Shown piece after piece: positions 42,816-51,436 of a stretch of DNA of 64,000 nucleotides (position 1 is the first letter of the stretch; every line of letters starts with the position of its first letter). The stretch spans positions 1 through 64,000 of the forward strand of contig CALBZW010000014.1 of assembly GCA_937889535.1 (NCBI GenBank). The letters run 5' to 3'. The notes beneath the pieces are model-generated. The model saw only the letters and a list, made by a program, of their open reading frames with translations. It had not been told where the DNA came from and ran no database searches. A program made the translations under genes and the position numbers. Origin of the DNA: an uncultured Candidatus Saccharibacteria bacterium (GTDB taxonomy: Bacteria > Patescibacteriota > Saccharimonadia > Saccharimonadales > Saccharimonadaceae).

Positions 42816-43787
42816 ATGGCGCGTATCGTCTCGTTAGGCAGTGCCTTACAGGATATCTACTTGATAGACCGTGACGATTTTGTCGGCAGTAAGGTCGCTG
42901 GGAACTCAATTTTTGGCGAACTCGTGATTGGCACAAAAGTCGATATTGACCGCGCGAGTTATGAAGTTGGCGGAGGCGGGACGAATAGCGCCGTGAGCTT
43001 TGCGCGGTATGGCCACGAAGTGATTTATATGGGAAGTCTATCCCGTGATCCGGCTGGCGAAGCAGTGCTAGCTTGTCTTGACGATGAGAACATTGATAGC
43101 AGTTACGTTGAATTTGTTCGTGGCGGAACGGGTTGCTCGGTAATTTTACTTGATGTGAAGAAAGGTGAGCGCACGATCTTGACGCACCGGGGCGCTGCTG
43201 GTAAATTCGATGGGTTGAATGCGGATGATTTAGAACTAATCAATCCTGACTGGATGTATGCGACGAGCTTGCGTGGTGATATGTATAAGTTGCTGGAGTT
43301 TTTCGAGAAAGCTCATCAGCTAGGCATTAAAGTTATGTTTAATCCTGGAGAATGTGAACTTGAGCAACTACCGAAGCTGATCGGGCTACTTAGTGATGTC
43401 GATGTGCTGCTCGTGAATAAGCGCGAAGCGGCTCAGATTGTGCCGGGCGTAGTGCTGAGCGAGTTATTGGCGCGGTTGGCGAATTATTGTCAGACCGTAA
43501 TTATTACCGATGGCGCTATGGGGTCGATCGCAACTAATCATGAAGAAGTCTGGCGTCTAGGTGTCTACGAGCAGGTGCGCATGCGCGATGCGACTGGTGC
43601 CGGCGATGCCTTTGGCGCCGGATTCTTAGCTAAGTATGCTGACGGTGCAAAGTTTGTCGATGCCTTGCAGTTCGGCGCGGCGAACGCCGCCAGTGTCGTG
43701 CAGAAGTATGGCGCTAAAGCTGGGATTTTGACTAACGATGCGAAGTTGCACCCGATGGTAATGCAAAAGATAGAAGATTTATTGTAA
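42816..43787 (+). CDS. PfkB-family carbohydrate kinase (ribokinase-like)
   Basis: The 323-residue kinase has the N-terminal GGGGTNSAVSFARYGHEV segment (sugar lid region), and the PfkB signature 2 with catalytic Asp: DATGAGDAFGAGFL. It phosphorylates a sugar or nucleoside; ribose or adenosine is likely given the ribose-5-phosphate isomerase nearby. The ATG immediately follows the epimerase stop, so expression is coupled. Confidence 0.9.
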   Translation: MARIVSLGSALQDIYLIDRDDFVGSKVAGNSIFGELVIGTKVDIDRASYEVGGGGTNSAVSFARYGHEVIYMGSLSRDPAGEAVLACLDDENIDSSYVEFVRGGTGCSVILLDVKKGERTILTHRGAAGKFDGLNADDLELINPDWMYATSLRGDMYKLLEFFEKAHQLGIKVMFNPGECELEQLPKLIGLLSDVDVLLVNKREAAQIVPGVVLSELLARLANYCQTVIITDGAMGSIATNHEEVWRLGVYEQVRMRDATGAGDAFGAGFLAKYADGAKFVDALQFGAANAASVVQKYGAKAGILTNDAKLHPMVMQKIEDLL

Positions 43788-43797
43788 AAGGAGGAAT

Positions 43798-44532
43798 ATG
43801 TTAGACGAAGAAATGTTAAAACAACTCGAAGCTGCCGACATTGAACGCGCCAAGGCTTATGCTAATGACCTTGAACGCGGCTTGAAAATTGTGCGGACAT
43901 ACCCGCAGGGTGTGACAATTTTCGGTTCAGCCCGGCTGCCGCAGGATAATAAGTACTGTAAAAAAGCCAGGGAACTAGGCCAAATGTTGGCACAAAATGG
44001 CCACGCTGTGATTACCGGCGGCGGCCCAGGGATTATGGAGGCGGCGAATCAGGGAGCCTTTGAATATGGTGGCCGTAGTATCGGGCTGAACATTACTTTG
44101 AACCATGAGCAATTCCCGAACCCGTATTTGACCGATATGCTTGAGTTTAAATATTTCTTCGCGCGCAAGGTCATGCTCGCGATGTCAGCCAAAGTCTATG
44201 TCATGTTCCCGGGTGGTCTTGGAACGATGGACGAGCTGAGTGAGATTATTATCCTCATGCAAGAAGGGAAAATGCCAAAAATGCCGGTCTTTTTGTACGG
44301 TAAGAGTTTTTGGCGCCCGCTTGATAAGTTTTACCAAAGCAAAATGATTCCGCTAGGGCTGCTATCAAAGAAAGATTTGAAGATTTATAAACTGACCGAC
44401 GATTTGAATGAAATCGTCAAAGCTGCGAACAAAATCGGTCATCCGCCGGTGAAGACGAATTATTACGATGGTTTTTCTGATGCGTCGGGTATGCGTAAGC
44501 CAGGCGAAGCCGAAAGTATGAGGACTAAGTAG
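43798..44532 (+). CDS. LOG family (TIGR00730-like) phosphoribohydrolase
   Basis: The 244-residue protein has the LOG motifs GGGPGIMEAANQGAF and MFPGGLGTMDELSE (PGGxGTxxE), the Rossmann-like nucleotide site often mislabelled lysine decarboxylase. LOG enzymes release a free base and ribose-5-phosphate from nucleoside monophosphates. With RpiB, a pentose epimerase and a ribokinase-like enzyme, this suggests nucleotide-to-carbon salvage. AGGAGG precedes the ATG. Confidence 0.9.
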   Translation: MLDEEMLKQLEAADIERAKAYANDLERGLKIVRTYPQGVTIFGSARLPQDNKYCKKARELGQMLAQNGHAVITGGGPGIMEAANQGAFEYGGRSIGLNITLNHEQFPNPYLTDMLEFKYFFARKVMLAMSAKVYVMFPGGLGTMDELSEIIILMQEGKMPKMPVFLYGKSFWRPLDKFYQSKMIPLGLLSKKDLKIYKLTDDLNEIVKAANKIGHPPVKTNYYDGFSDASGMRKPGEAESMRTK

Positions 44533-44565
44533 AAAGCGAGCAGATAATAAAATTCTGCATAAAAT

Positions 44566-44594
44566 AATGCTCCTAGCCACTGGCCGGGAGCATT
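44566..44594 (+). terminator. Hairpin after the sugar-phosphate operon
   Basis: AATGCTCC pairs with GGAGCATT. No long T-run follows, so strength is uncertain. Confidence 0.55.
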
Positions 44595-44611
44595 AAAGGT
44601 GCACAGCAAAC

Positions 44612-44654
44612 GTGGACATATTTATATAAATATGTCCACACTAACGTTAGTGTG
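44612..44654. repeat. Two overlapping perfect palindromes
   Basis: 44612-44639 is a 28-bp perfect palindrome (half GTGGACATATTTAT). 44637-44654 is an 18-bp perfect palindrome (half CACACTAAC). They overlap by three bases between convergent genes, and the second overlaps the 3' end of the minus-strand gene and is followed by a T-run. A terminator pair is likely; a protein site is possible. Confidence 0.65.
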
Positions 44655-45156
44655 TTTTGTACGCATGGCGTCGTCCATTGTCATATAAGTTAATCGATCG
44701 CGCCATTTCGCCATTTTCAAACTCCTCGATTTGCGTCCTGCAGGCTTTGGCTCGTGAATCGCCATAAATTAGGCAAGTCGTTTCGCGTGCGAGTTCGCCT
44801 TGCGGTAGAGAAAGTTTCGTAAAAAACCTTAGCCCTAGCATCTTGGGTCGTTTTAGCATTAAGCAATAAGCCGCATTTCCGTCCTTTCGGCAATAATCGA
44901 ATAAAATCCGGTTGGCATAAATCGTTACCATCCATAGCCGCCAAGTCAGGTCTTCACCGGTAAAAATCTCATAACAGTGCTCGCGGAAATAATCATCGAT
45001 CTGCTTGGCTTTTTCCGCGGCCCGGCACAGTTCATCGTAAGTGTATCCGCTATCGTACAGCTTCATCTCAATTTCGCCCGGATTCACCGGCGAAGCTGGT
45101 GGCTCACCATTGCTAGTTCCCAATATTGTCCATTTAAACTCGTTTGCGTCTTTCAA
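44647..45156 (-). CDS. Hypothetical soluble protein
   Basis: The 169-residue protein is not recognised. It is mixed charge with a helical middle (ELCRAAEKAKQIDDYFREHCYEIF) and several Arg/Lys-rich segments near the end. The start is TTG at 45156, eight bases after AAGGAGG and downstream of a TTGACA-17-TACAAT promoter (45197-45225); longer readings would start before the promoter. It is one of several orphan genes in this window with this kind of promoter. Confidence 0.7.
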   Translation of the reverse strand: MKDANEFKWTILGTSNGEPPASPVNPGEIEMKLYDSGYTYDELCRAAEKAKQIDDYFREHCYEIFTGEDLTWRLWMVTIYANRILFDYCRKDGNAAYCLMLKRPKMLGLRFFTKLSLPQGELARETTCLIYGDSRAKACRTQIEEFENGEMARSINLYDNGRRHAYKTH

Positions 45157-45196
45157 ACATGACACCTCCTTATAACTAGTAACGTGCTGCCCGCCC

Positions 45197-45225
45197 ATTG
45201 TAACAAGCATCCCTGCGAATGTCAA
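45197..45225 (-). promoter_or_regulatory. Consensus minus-strand promoter
   Basis: TTGACA (45220-45225) and TACAAT (45197-45202) are 17 bases apart on the minus strand. Confidence 0.8.
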
Positions 45226-45245
45226 ATCGCCTCGCTCGCCAGAAC

Positions 45246-45767
45246 TTATCTATTTTTTAACAAATCATCTTTCATTAGCCCCCAGAGCGCCATCCCGGTC
45301 GCCACCGAAACGTTGAATGATTCCTTCCGCCCCCGCATCGGAATCTCCAAAAAATACTCACACCCTTTCCGCACTTCTGCCGGAATTCCATTCACTTCCT
45401 CCCCCAGTATCAGTATCACCCGCTCGCCAAAATCCTGCTCGCCTAGTACAATCTTGCGTATCTCTTCTTCCGGCGCCAAATTATTCTCCAGCCCAACCGC
45501 CGTCCAGCCTTCCTCGCGAGCTTGTCGCAGCCACTCCGGTAAATCCTCGACCGATTCCTGCGCCACCATCTTTTCTGCGCCCAGTGCTGACTTCTCGATC
45601 TGCCGATTCAGTTTCTCTCTCAGGTGCGGCAACATTCGCTGGTCATCGTACCGCGGCGTATATCCCGAAAACACCACTTCGCTCACCCCCAGCCCTTCCG
45701 CCGTACGCAAAATCGCCCCCACATTATAAATCGACCGAATATTATGTAAGACTAGGCGTAATATCAC
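45246..45767 (-). CDS. TrmH/SpoU-family RNA ribose 2'-O-methyltransferase
   Basis: The 173-residue SPOUT enzyme has the three SpoU motifs: NIRSIYNVGAILRTAEG (I), LILGEEVNGIP (II) and IPMRGRKESFNVSVATGMALW (III). It methylates a tRNA or rRNA ribose with SAM. The minimal length without an extra RNA-binding domain fits the TrmL/TrmH group. A GTG start at 45767 lies six bases after TATACT (45774-45779), fitting leaderless transcription. Confidence 0.93.
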   Translation of the reverse strand: MILRLVLHNIRSIYNVGAILRTAEGLGVSEVVFSGYTPRYDDQRMLPHLREKLNRQIEKSALGAEKMVAQESVEDLPEWLRQAREEGWTAVGLENNLAPEEEIRKIVLGEQDFGERVILILGEEVNGIPAEVRKGCEYFLEIPMRGRKESFNVSVATGMALWGLMKDDLLKNR

Positions 45768-45790
45768 GTTTTAAGTATAACATGAAAAAT

Positions 45791-45816
45791 GGCCCTCAGT
45801 CCAAGAACCGAGAGCC
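45791..45816 (-). terminator. Terminator of the 46080 gene
   Basis: On the minus strand GGCTCTCG pairs with CTGAGGGCC and is followed by ATTTTTC. Confidence 0.7.
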
Positions 45817-45828
45817 GCGTGGTAACTT

Positions 45829-46080
45829 TTATCCTTTCTTTTTTCTCATAATCCTTTCTGCGATACTTTTCGCAAGTATGTATACCTCGTCATCGTTTTG
45901 GCACCAGCTGCCAGGCGGCGTCTTGACCTTAATCAAGTCACAACGGACAATACTTAGATCGTCCTTCGTACCCACACCTGACGCTACTGCGGAAAAACTC
46001 TCGCTGCGCGCGATTTCAAGGTATCTTTCATTAAAGTCTGTTTCTGATAATGCGCGAAGAAACTCTCCGACATTAGTCAT
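45829..46080 (-). CDS. Small hypothetical protein
   Basis: The 83-residue product (starting MTNVGEFLRAL) is not recognised; it is soluble with a basic end (RIMRKKKG). The ATG at 46080 is about nine bases after AAAGGAT; the GTG at 46089 is too close to that site. It is driven by a promoter at 46159-46187 with a structured leader and ends in a terminator, so it is a discrete unit. Confidence 0.6.
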   Translation of the reverse strand: MTNVGEFLRALSETDFNERYLEIARSESFSAVASGVGTKDDLSIVRCDLIKVKTPPGSWCQNDDEVYILAKSIAERIMRKKKG

Positions 46081-46158
46081 TATTACCACATCCTTTCTCT
46101 AAAGTACATTTAATTGGGGCGAAAACCCAAACCAGAAGTCGAACGACTTCCATTTACT

Positions 46159-46187
46159 ATTGTAGCATACATCACTAAAAAAGTCAA
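46159..46187 (-). promoter_or_regulatory. Consensus minus-strand promoter
   Basis: TTGACT (46182-46187) and TACAAT (46159-46164), 17-base spacing, with TATGC extension. The leader holds a GAAGTCG/CGACTTC hairpin near 46133-46148. Confidence 0.8.
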
Positions 46188-46231
46188 TACTAAAAACGGG
46201 AATTACTCAAAAAGACAAACATAACTTTTAT

Positions 46232-47110
46232 TTAGTCGTAATATGTCATCCCTGATTGTAGTCCCTGACTTAATTTCGCTGCCTTTTTGTCGGCTAGATT
46301 AAAATCTTTCTGAAATACCGTCTGAAAATACGCCAAAACCGTTTCACGATCATAATTTGCCCGCCGATTCAACCTACCACCTCGGTCGCGTCTCGAATCA
46401 TAGCTAAAATCATTGGTCATGAAATTTCGCGGCGTAAATCTAGTCGTGCCGTATTTTTCCGCCAGTAAATTTAAGGCATTTAGCTGCCGGATCATATTAT
46501 TATGACAAGTTCGCCTGGTCTGCTGATAAGCATCATAATCCATATGCAAGAAGTCATAATCCGTCGACGCCTCAACATAATCCATCACCTTTCGCCAAGT
46601 TTGTCGCATGAGCTGCTGCTCGGCTGCCGTCTCCTCCGTCGGATCGGTCGCTGTCACGCGGGAGTTCAGCTCCGCCATCCGCTCTTCGTAGAAAATACCG
46701 GTTGCCGCTTCAACCGTCTCATGCGGCTCAACGACACCCAGCCCCTGGGTGTCAGCTAATTCGTATGGTGAGCGAATTAGCTGCTCTGACATCGCCTTAT
46801 TTGTCGCTGCCTCAGCCCTTTGCCAATCATATGCAATATCTTCCTCATACTTCGCTAACGTCGTCCGGTAATCTTCATGACTTGCCTTGTCCGCCGGCAT
46901 TTGCTTGTTATAACGCGCAAACTGCTCCTCCGTGTCATTATATTCACGACTCCAATACTGCACTTCCGCTTTCCAATCAGTCGGCGCCCGTTCAATTTTT
47001 TCTTCCATTACATCGAGCGCCGCCAAAACTTGATCGCCTATCGCTCGTTCATCTTCTCGCTCAAGCTTCTCTGAGCTGATAGATTGACCTTCTGATCTTT
47101 CGCCCTTCAT
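46232..47110 (-). CDS. Hypothetical charged helical protein
   Basis: The 292-residue protein is highly charged and mostly helical (for example WKAEVQYWSREYNDTEEQFA and YRTTLAKYEEDIAYDWQRAE) with Trp/Tyr spaced along it, and no signal or membrane helix. I recognise no family. A TATAAT lies about 25 bases upstream of the ATG and GAGGTAA precedes it. It shares orientation with neighbouring orphan genes on the minus strand. Confidence 0.7.
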   Translation of the reverse strand: MKGERSEGQSISSEKLEREDERAIGDQVLAALDVMEEKIERAPTDWKAEVQYWSREYNDTEEQFARYNKQMPADKASHEDYRTTLAKYEEDIAYDWQRAEAATNKAMSEQLIRSPYELADTQGLGVVEPHETVEAATGIFYEERMAELNSRVTATDPTEETAAEQQLMRQTWRKVMDYVEASTDYDFLHMDYDAYQQTRRTCHNNMIRQLNALNLLAEKYGTTRFTPRNFMTNDFSYDSRRDRGGRLNRRANYDRETVLAYFQTVFQKDFNLADKKAAKLSQGLQSGMTYYD

Positions 47111-47147
47111 TTTACCTCACTTCTTTGCTCTATTATAACATGAAATA

Positions 47148-47170
47148 GCTGCGTCCATCATGGGCGCAGC
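47148..47170 (-). terminator. Hairpin downstream of the 47503 gene
   Basis: GCTGCGCCCA and a TGG..CGCAGC arm pair; the following bases are A/T-rich on the minus strand. Confidence 0.55.
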
Positions 47171-47203
47171 ACATTCACAAATAAGGTCCGAACAATATGA
47201 AGT

Positions 47204-47503
47204 CTAGTAATTGCGATAACTACCGATAAAATCAGCTAAAGATACTAACACCTGCTGGAGACTGAAATCAACGGTTTTTATCATTGGATTGAATAAAACT
47301 ATGAGAATTCCAGAATCCATGTGGCGAAAGTCAACTACAGCCGCCTTGCTTGACGCAAGGGATATTTGCGCGCAAATATCATGGAGTGTTTTATCGGCTG
47401 CCGAATCAATCTTGCATTTTTCCGGTTCAAAACATACCGTATAAAACGTTTCACTGCACTGGTCGACTTTTACAACCTTGTTATCGTACTTAAATCCTGC
47501 CAC
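47204..47503 (-). CDS. Small hypothetical protein
   Basis: The 99-residue product starts at GTG 47503 (VAGFKYDNKVV), eight bases after GGGGAGGTG, and follows a TTGACA-17-TATAAT promoter at 47565-47593. It has three Cys (QCSETF, TVCFEPEKCK, DICAQIS) and a beta-rich look (AAVVDFRHMDSGILIVLF). No family recognised. The 60-nt leader and strong promoter make it one of the orphan expression units. Confidence 0.65.
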   Translation of the reverse strand: MAGFKYDNKVVKVDQCSETFYTVCFEPEKCKIDSAADKTLHDICAQISLASSKAAVVDFRHMDSGILIVLFNPMIKTVDFSLQQVLVSLADFIGSYRNY

Positions 47504-47564
47504 AGTTTTCACCTCCCCTTCATGTGGCTTTTCCGTCCTATGGCTACAATTAACCTGTACCTCC

Positions 47565-47593
47565 ATTATACCATGCCTCGCCAAAATTGTCAA
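47565..47593 (-). promoter_or_regulatory. Consensus minus-strand promoter divergent from leuS
   Basis: TTGACA (47588-47593), 17 bases, TATAAT (47565-47570). The leuS -10 (TATAAT 47601-47606) starts eight bases away on the other strand, so the two promoters are nearly back to back. Confidence 0.8.
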
Positions 47594-47613
47594 TATATAG
47601 TATAATTATCTCC

Positions 47614-50043
47614 ATGGATAGATATGACCCTCTGAAAATCGAACAAAAATGGCAAAAAATCTGGTCCGAGACGAAGGCTTTCAAAGCTGGGCCGATTGAT
47701 GCTAAGACCGCTAGTGGCGATCCGAAGCCTAAGAAATACCTCGCCGAGATGTTCCCGTACCCCTCTGGCGCTGGGTTGCACGTTGGTCATGTCCGTAATT
47801 TTACCATTGTCGATGTCTTGACGCGCTTCTATACTCAACAAGAATTGAACGTTTTGCGCCCATTCGGCTATGATACTTTCGGCCTTCCTGCTGAGAATTA
47901 CGCGATTAAGACCGGTATCTCTCCACAAGAAGCGACGAAGACCAATATTGCCAATTTTCGCAAACAAGCCCAAAAACTCGGCTATGCGATCGACTGGGAC
48001 CGTGAGATTAACACTAGTGATCCGGAGTATTACAAGTGGACGCAGTGGTGCTTCTTGCAGCTGTACAAAGCCGGTCTCGCCTACCAAAAAGAGTCATATC
48101 AATGGTGGTGCCCGGTCGACAAGACGGTTCTCGCGAACGAACAGGTTGAGAACGGTCATTGCTGGCGCTGCGGCCACGAAGTCGAAAAGAAAAAGATGAA
48201 GCAGTGGTTCTTCAAAATTACTGCTTACGCCGATGAACTACTAGATTCGCTTGATGAGTGTGACTGGCCAGAAAAGATTAAGGTCATGCAGAAAAACTGG
48301 ATCGGCCGCTCAGAAGGAGCTACAGTGCGATTTGACGTAGAAGGACGACCAGATAGCATCGAAGTCTTTACCACTCGTCCAGATACGATTTTCGGCGCCA
48401 CTTTCTTGGTCCTTGCTCCAGAACATCCGCTACTGGGGGATCTCGTGAATGATGATACCCGCGAAAAAGTCGAAAGCTACTGTGCGGATGCCCTGAAAAA
48501 GTCCGAAATTGAACGCCAAGAAAACAAGGAGAAGACAGGCGTCTTTACTGGTAGTTATGCGATTAACCCCGCCACTGGCGCGAAAATGCCAATTTGGGTT
48601 TCAGATTACGTCCTGATGGGCTACGGCACGGGCGCGATTATGGCGGTGCCGGCGCATGACGAGCGTGATTTTGAATTCGCCGAGAAATTTGAATTACCGA
48701 TTATTGAGGTGGTCGAGAAGCCCGAGAACAGCGATGACGCTGAGCGCTGTTATCACGGTGAGGGCGAACTAGTGAACTCCGGTCAGTTTAACGGCACGCG
48801 CAGTGAAGATGCGCGCGAGCAAATTGTCGCTTGGCTTGAAGAGCGCGGCGTTGGCGAAAAGAAAGTCACTTACAAGATGCGCGATTGGCTAATTTCGCGC
48901 CAGCGCTATTGGGGCTGCCCGATTCCGGTCGCGTACGATAAGGATGGCAATGTTCACCTAATCCCAGAAGATCAGCTCCCGGTCATGCACCCAGAGGTAA
49001 AAGATTATCAACCAGACGACACTGGTCGCTCGCCACTTGCCAAAGCCGAAGAATGGCTGAAAGTGACTTTGAAGGATGAAAATGGCAATGATATTGAGTG
49101 TACGCGCGAGACCGACACGCTTGATGGCTATGCTTGCTCTAGCTGGTATTTGTGGCGCTATACTAGCCCCCATGATACTGAGGCAGCCTGGGATCCAGAG
49201 GCGATTAAATACTGGGCGCCGACCGACGTCTACGTTGGTGGCGATCACGCCGTTGCACATCTGCTCTATGTGAGATTTTGGTGCAAATTCTTCGCCGACC
49301 AAGGGTATCTGCCATTCCGCGAACCGATTAAGAAATTGCTTTACAATGGCTATATTAATGCTCCCGATGGCAAGAAGATGTCGAAGAGCAAGGGTAACGT
49401 CATCGATCCGCTCGAAGTCATTGAGAGTGGCTACGGCGCCGACACTTTACGTACTTACGAAATGTTTATCGGTCCATACGACCAAGACGCCGCTTGGAAC
49501 ACCGAGGCAATCGGCGGAGTGTATAGATTCTTGAACAGATGCTGGACGCTATGTTTTGATGACGCGTCTCGAGAAAAAACGGGAGCAGGCTCGACGGCGT
49601 TTTTGCGTCACAAAACTATCAAAAAAGTCACTGACGACATCTATCGCTGCAGCTTCAACACGGCGGTAGCAGCGCTGATGGAATATGTGAATGAATTGTA
49701 CAAGGTCGGGCATAGCAACGATGATACTATCGCACTTGCGAAGTTGCTTAAGCCATTTGCACCGCATCTTGCCAGCGAAATGCTAGAGAAGCTGGGGAGC
49801 GACGACATTTGGCCGGAATGGGATGAGAAATATCTCGTCGCGGACGAAGTTGAGCTTGTCGTCCAGGTGAACGGCAAGTTGCGTGGCCGTGTTATGGTCG
49901 GCGTTGACTTGCTCGAAGATGAAGAAAAGCTAAAGGAACTAGCTATGGCCGAAGAAAATGTCCAGCGCTTCATCGCGAACAAAGAAATCCGCAAAGTCAT
50001 CGTGCCAAAGGGCGCCAAGTTAGTGAATATCGTCGTTGCCTAA
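47614..50043 (+). CDS. leuS: Leucyl-tRNA synthetase
   Basis: The 809-residue class I enzyme charges tRNA-Leu. It has the HIGH-equivalent GLHVGHVRNF, zinc-domain segments (WWCPVDKTVLANEQV, CWRCGHEV), the editing CP1 motif TTRPDTIFGATFLVLAPEHPL, and KMSKSKGN. The start at 47614 is seven bases after TATAAT, again leaderless; the upstream extension crosses the promoter. A YbaK/PrdX deacylase follows 13 bases later. Confidence 0.97.
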   Translation: MDRYDPLKIEQKWQKIWSETKAFKAGPIDAKTASGDPKPKKYLAEMFPYPSGAGLHVGHVRNFTIVDVLTRFYTQQELNVLRPFGYDTFGLPAENYAIKTGISPQEATKTNIANFRKQAQKLGYAIDWDREINTSDPEYYKWTQWCFLQLYKAGLAYQKESYQWWCPVDKTVLANEQVENGHCWRCGHEVEKKKMKQWFFKITAYADELLDSLDECDWPEKIKVMQKNWIGRSEGATVRFDVEGRPDSIEVFTTRPDTIFGATFLVLAPEHPLLGDLVNDDTREKVESYCADALKKSEIERQENKEKTGVFTGSYAINPATGAKMPIWVSDYVLMGYGTGAIMAVPAHDERDFEFAEKFELPIIEVVEKPENSDDAERCYHGEGELVNSGQFNGTRSEDAREQIVAWLEERGVGEKKVTYKMRDWLISRQRYWGCPIPVAYDKDGNVHLIPEDQLPVMHPEVKDYQPDDTGRSPLAKAEEWLKVTLKDENGNDIECTRETDTLDGYACSSWYLWRYTSPHDTEAAWDPEAIKYWAPTDVYVGGDHAVAHLLYVRFWCKFFADQGYLPFREPIKKLLYNGYINAPDGKKMSKSKGNVIDPLEVIESGYGADTLRTYEMFIGPYDQDAAWNTEAIGGVYRFLNRCWTLCFDDASREKTGAGSTAFLRHKTIKKVTDDIYRCSFNTAVAALMEYVNELYKVGHSNDDTIALAKLLKPFAPHLASEMLEKLGSDDIWPEWDEKYLVADEVELVVQVNGKLRGRVMVGVDLLEDEEKLKELAMAEENVQRFIANKEIRKVIVPKGAKLVNIVVA

Positions 50044-50056
50044 AAATAAGGAGTTT

Positions 50057-50545
50057 ATGAACAAAGCTGAGATTTACGATTACCTTAAAGCGCATCAGGT
50101 TGGCTATGAAGCTGCCGAACATCCCGCGGTCTATAATATGGAAGAAATGTCGCAAATTGATCTTCCGCATCCCGAGGTTGACGCCAAAAACCTTTTCGTC
50201 CGCGATGACAAGAAAGCGAACTATTATCTGATTACCGTCAAGGGTGATAAACGCGTCAATCTGAAGGAATTTCGTCATCAGCATAGCCTACGCAACCTTA
50301 GTTTTGCCTCTGAACAGGATTTGATGGAGATTATGGGGCTGATTCCTGGCGCAGTTACGCCCCTTGGACTTCTAAATGATACTGATTTAAAAGTTCAGTT
50401 CTATCTTGATCGTGATTTTCTAGGAGGCTCTGGCCTGGTTGGGGTTCATCCAAATGACAATACCGCGACAATTTATCTCCAGATACAAGATCTGATTAGG
50501 CTTATCCAAGAACACGGTAATAAGGTGGAGATTGTCGAGATTTAA
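50057..50545 (+). CDS. YbaK/PrdX-type aminoacyl-tRNA deacylase
   Basis: The 162-residue protein has the YbaK/ProX fold: KNLFVRDDKKANYYLITVKGDKRVNLKEF, the conserved GAVTPLGLLND, and LDRDFLGGSGLVGVHPNDN. These proteins hydrolyse mischarged tRNA, typically Ala- or Cys-tRNA-Pro. ATG 50057 has AAGGAG; it is downstream of leuS and probably co-transcribed. Confidence 0.9.
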   Translation: MNKAEIYDYLKAHQVGYEAAEHPAVYNMEEMSQIDLPHPEVDAKNLFVRDDKKANYYLITVKGDKRVNLKEFRHQHSLRNLSFASEQDLMEIMGLIPGAVTPLGLLNDTDLKVQFYLDRDFLGGSGLVGVHPNDNTATIYLQIQDLIRLIQEHGNKVEIVEI

Positions 50546-50617
50546 TCCCGTAGCCCTCAAGAACAGGGAATTTTGCGCCAAAATGCTTGCTAAACAGAGA
50601 CTTTAGCGTAAATAGTA

Positions 50618-50646
50618 TTGACTTTTTGAACAAAGTGTGCTACAAT
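50618..50646 (+). promoter_or_regulatory. Consensus promoter
   Basis: TTGACT (50618-50623), 17 bases, TACAAT (50641-50646) with GTGTGC extension; a roughly 55-nt leader with GGAGGG follows. Confidence 0.8.
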
Positions 50647-50709
50647 AGAAAGAGTAGTTAGCATCACCTTGTTAAACAAGCACATTTATTTCAAAAGGAG
50701 GGTTTTACT

Positions 50710-51420
50710 ATGACTAAAACCAAATCTAAGGCGTATAACCTACTGGCTACACTCTCTATTGTACTCTCGGCAACCATCGGAATGGTTCTCGCATTATTTA
50801 CGTTTTTCGACGTTTTTACGGAGCCGGACTATGGTCCCCCTCATGGTACAATAAGCGTCTTTTACGTTGCATTCTGTATTGTTGCGATTGTTGCGTTCTA
50901 TGCATTGGCGATAGGAATAACCTATATTCTCTACCGTCTCATCGGGAAGATATTTGAGTCGATCTTGGCTTGCAATATCTATGAGTGCAGTTGGAAGAGT
51001 TATGCTGACGGTTTTTATGTCATGCGTCGTAATGACCAGACCAGGGATATAAATCTCAGCAACCTTAGGACCGGCGGACCCGCCGGAAACACGCAGAAGA
51101 CATACACGGTGTATGTCGAGCTATCATACCGACAGCTCGACATTGCGATTTACCGTATGTTAAACCAGTTCCATTCAGTTCGCTATGAGTTGCCGCAGAG
51201 TTATATCATGCCGGATGGCGTCAGCTGTCTTAGTCGGCCGAAGATCACGCTTCGCGCCGCCATACGGGCCAAAAACGAGATGCGCGAAGATGAAACGGTA
51301 TTTTTTGTTTATCATGTCGATTATCCTGAACGCAAAAGCCAGCTGGCGCACGAGGATAAACGTGGTAAAGTCGTCATCATTGAAACTGATAACCTTGCTA
51401 ACTGCACCACCCCGGAATGA
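50710..51420 (+). CDS. Two-helix membrane protein of unknown function
   Basis: The 236-residue protein has two N-terminal helices (about residues 12-35 and 55-80) and a cytoplasmic or external C-terminal domain (about 95-236) with alternating charged and aromatic residues. I recognise no family. A strong promoter, good ribosome site and a terminator that overlaps its stop codon mark it as a self-contained unit. Cassette 2 begins only about 16 bases after its stop, directly after the terminator. Confidence 0.7.
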   Translation: MTKTKSKAYNLLATLSIVLSATIGMVLALFTFFDVFTEPDYGPPHGTISVFYVAFCIVAIVAFYALAIGITYILYRLIGKIFESILACNIYECSWKSYADGFYVMRRNDQTRDINLSNLRTGGPAGNTQKTYTVYVELSYRQLDIAIYRMLNQFHSVRYELPQSYIMPDGVSCLSRPKITLRAAIRAKNEMREDETVFFVYHVDYPERKSQLAHEDKRGKVVIIETDNLANCTTPE

Positions 51421-51434
51421 TCCGGGGTTTCTTT
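51409..51434 (+). terminator. Terminator overlapping the stop codon
   Basis: ACCCCGGA and TCCGGGGT form a perfect 8-bp stem with loop ATGA (which holds the TGA stop), then a T-run. Confidence 0.85.
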
Positions 51435-51436
51435 TT

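Noticed and set aside
45317..46102. Long open frame on the plus strand
   Set aside because: It is a shadow of the TrmH gene and the 46080 gene on the minus strand, without a ribosome site or family match.
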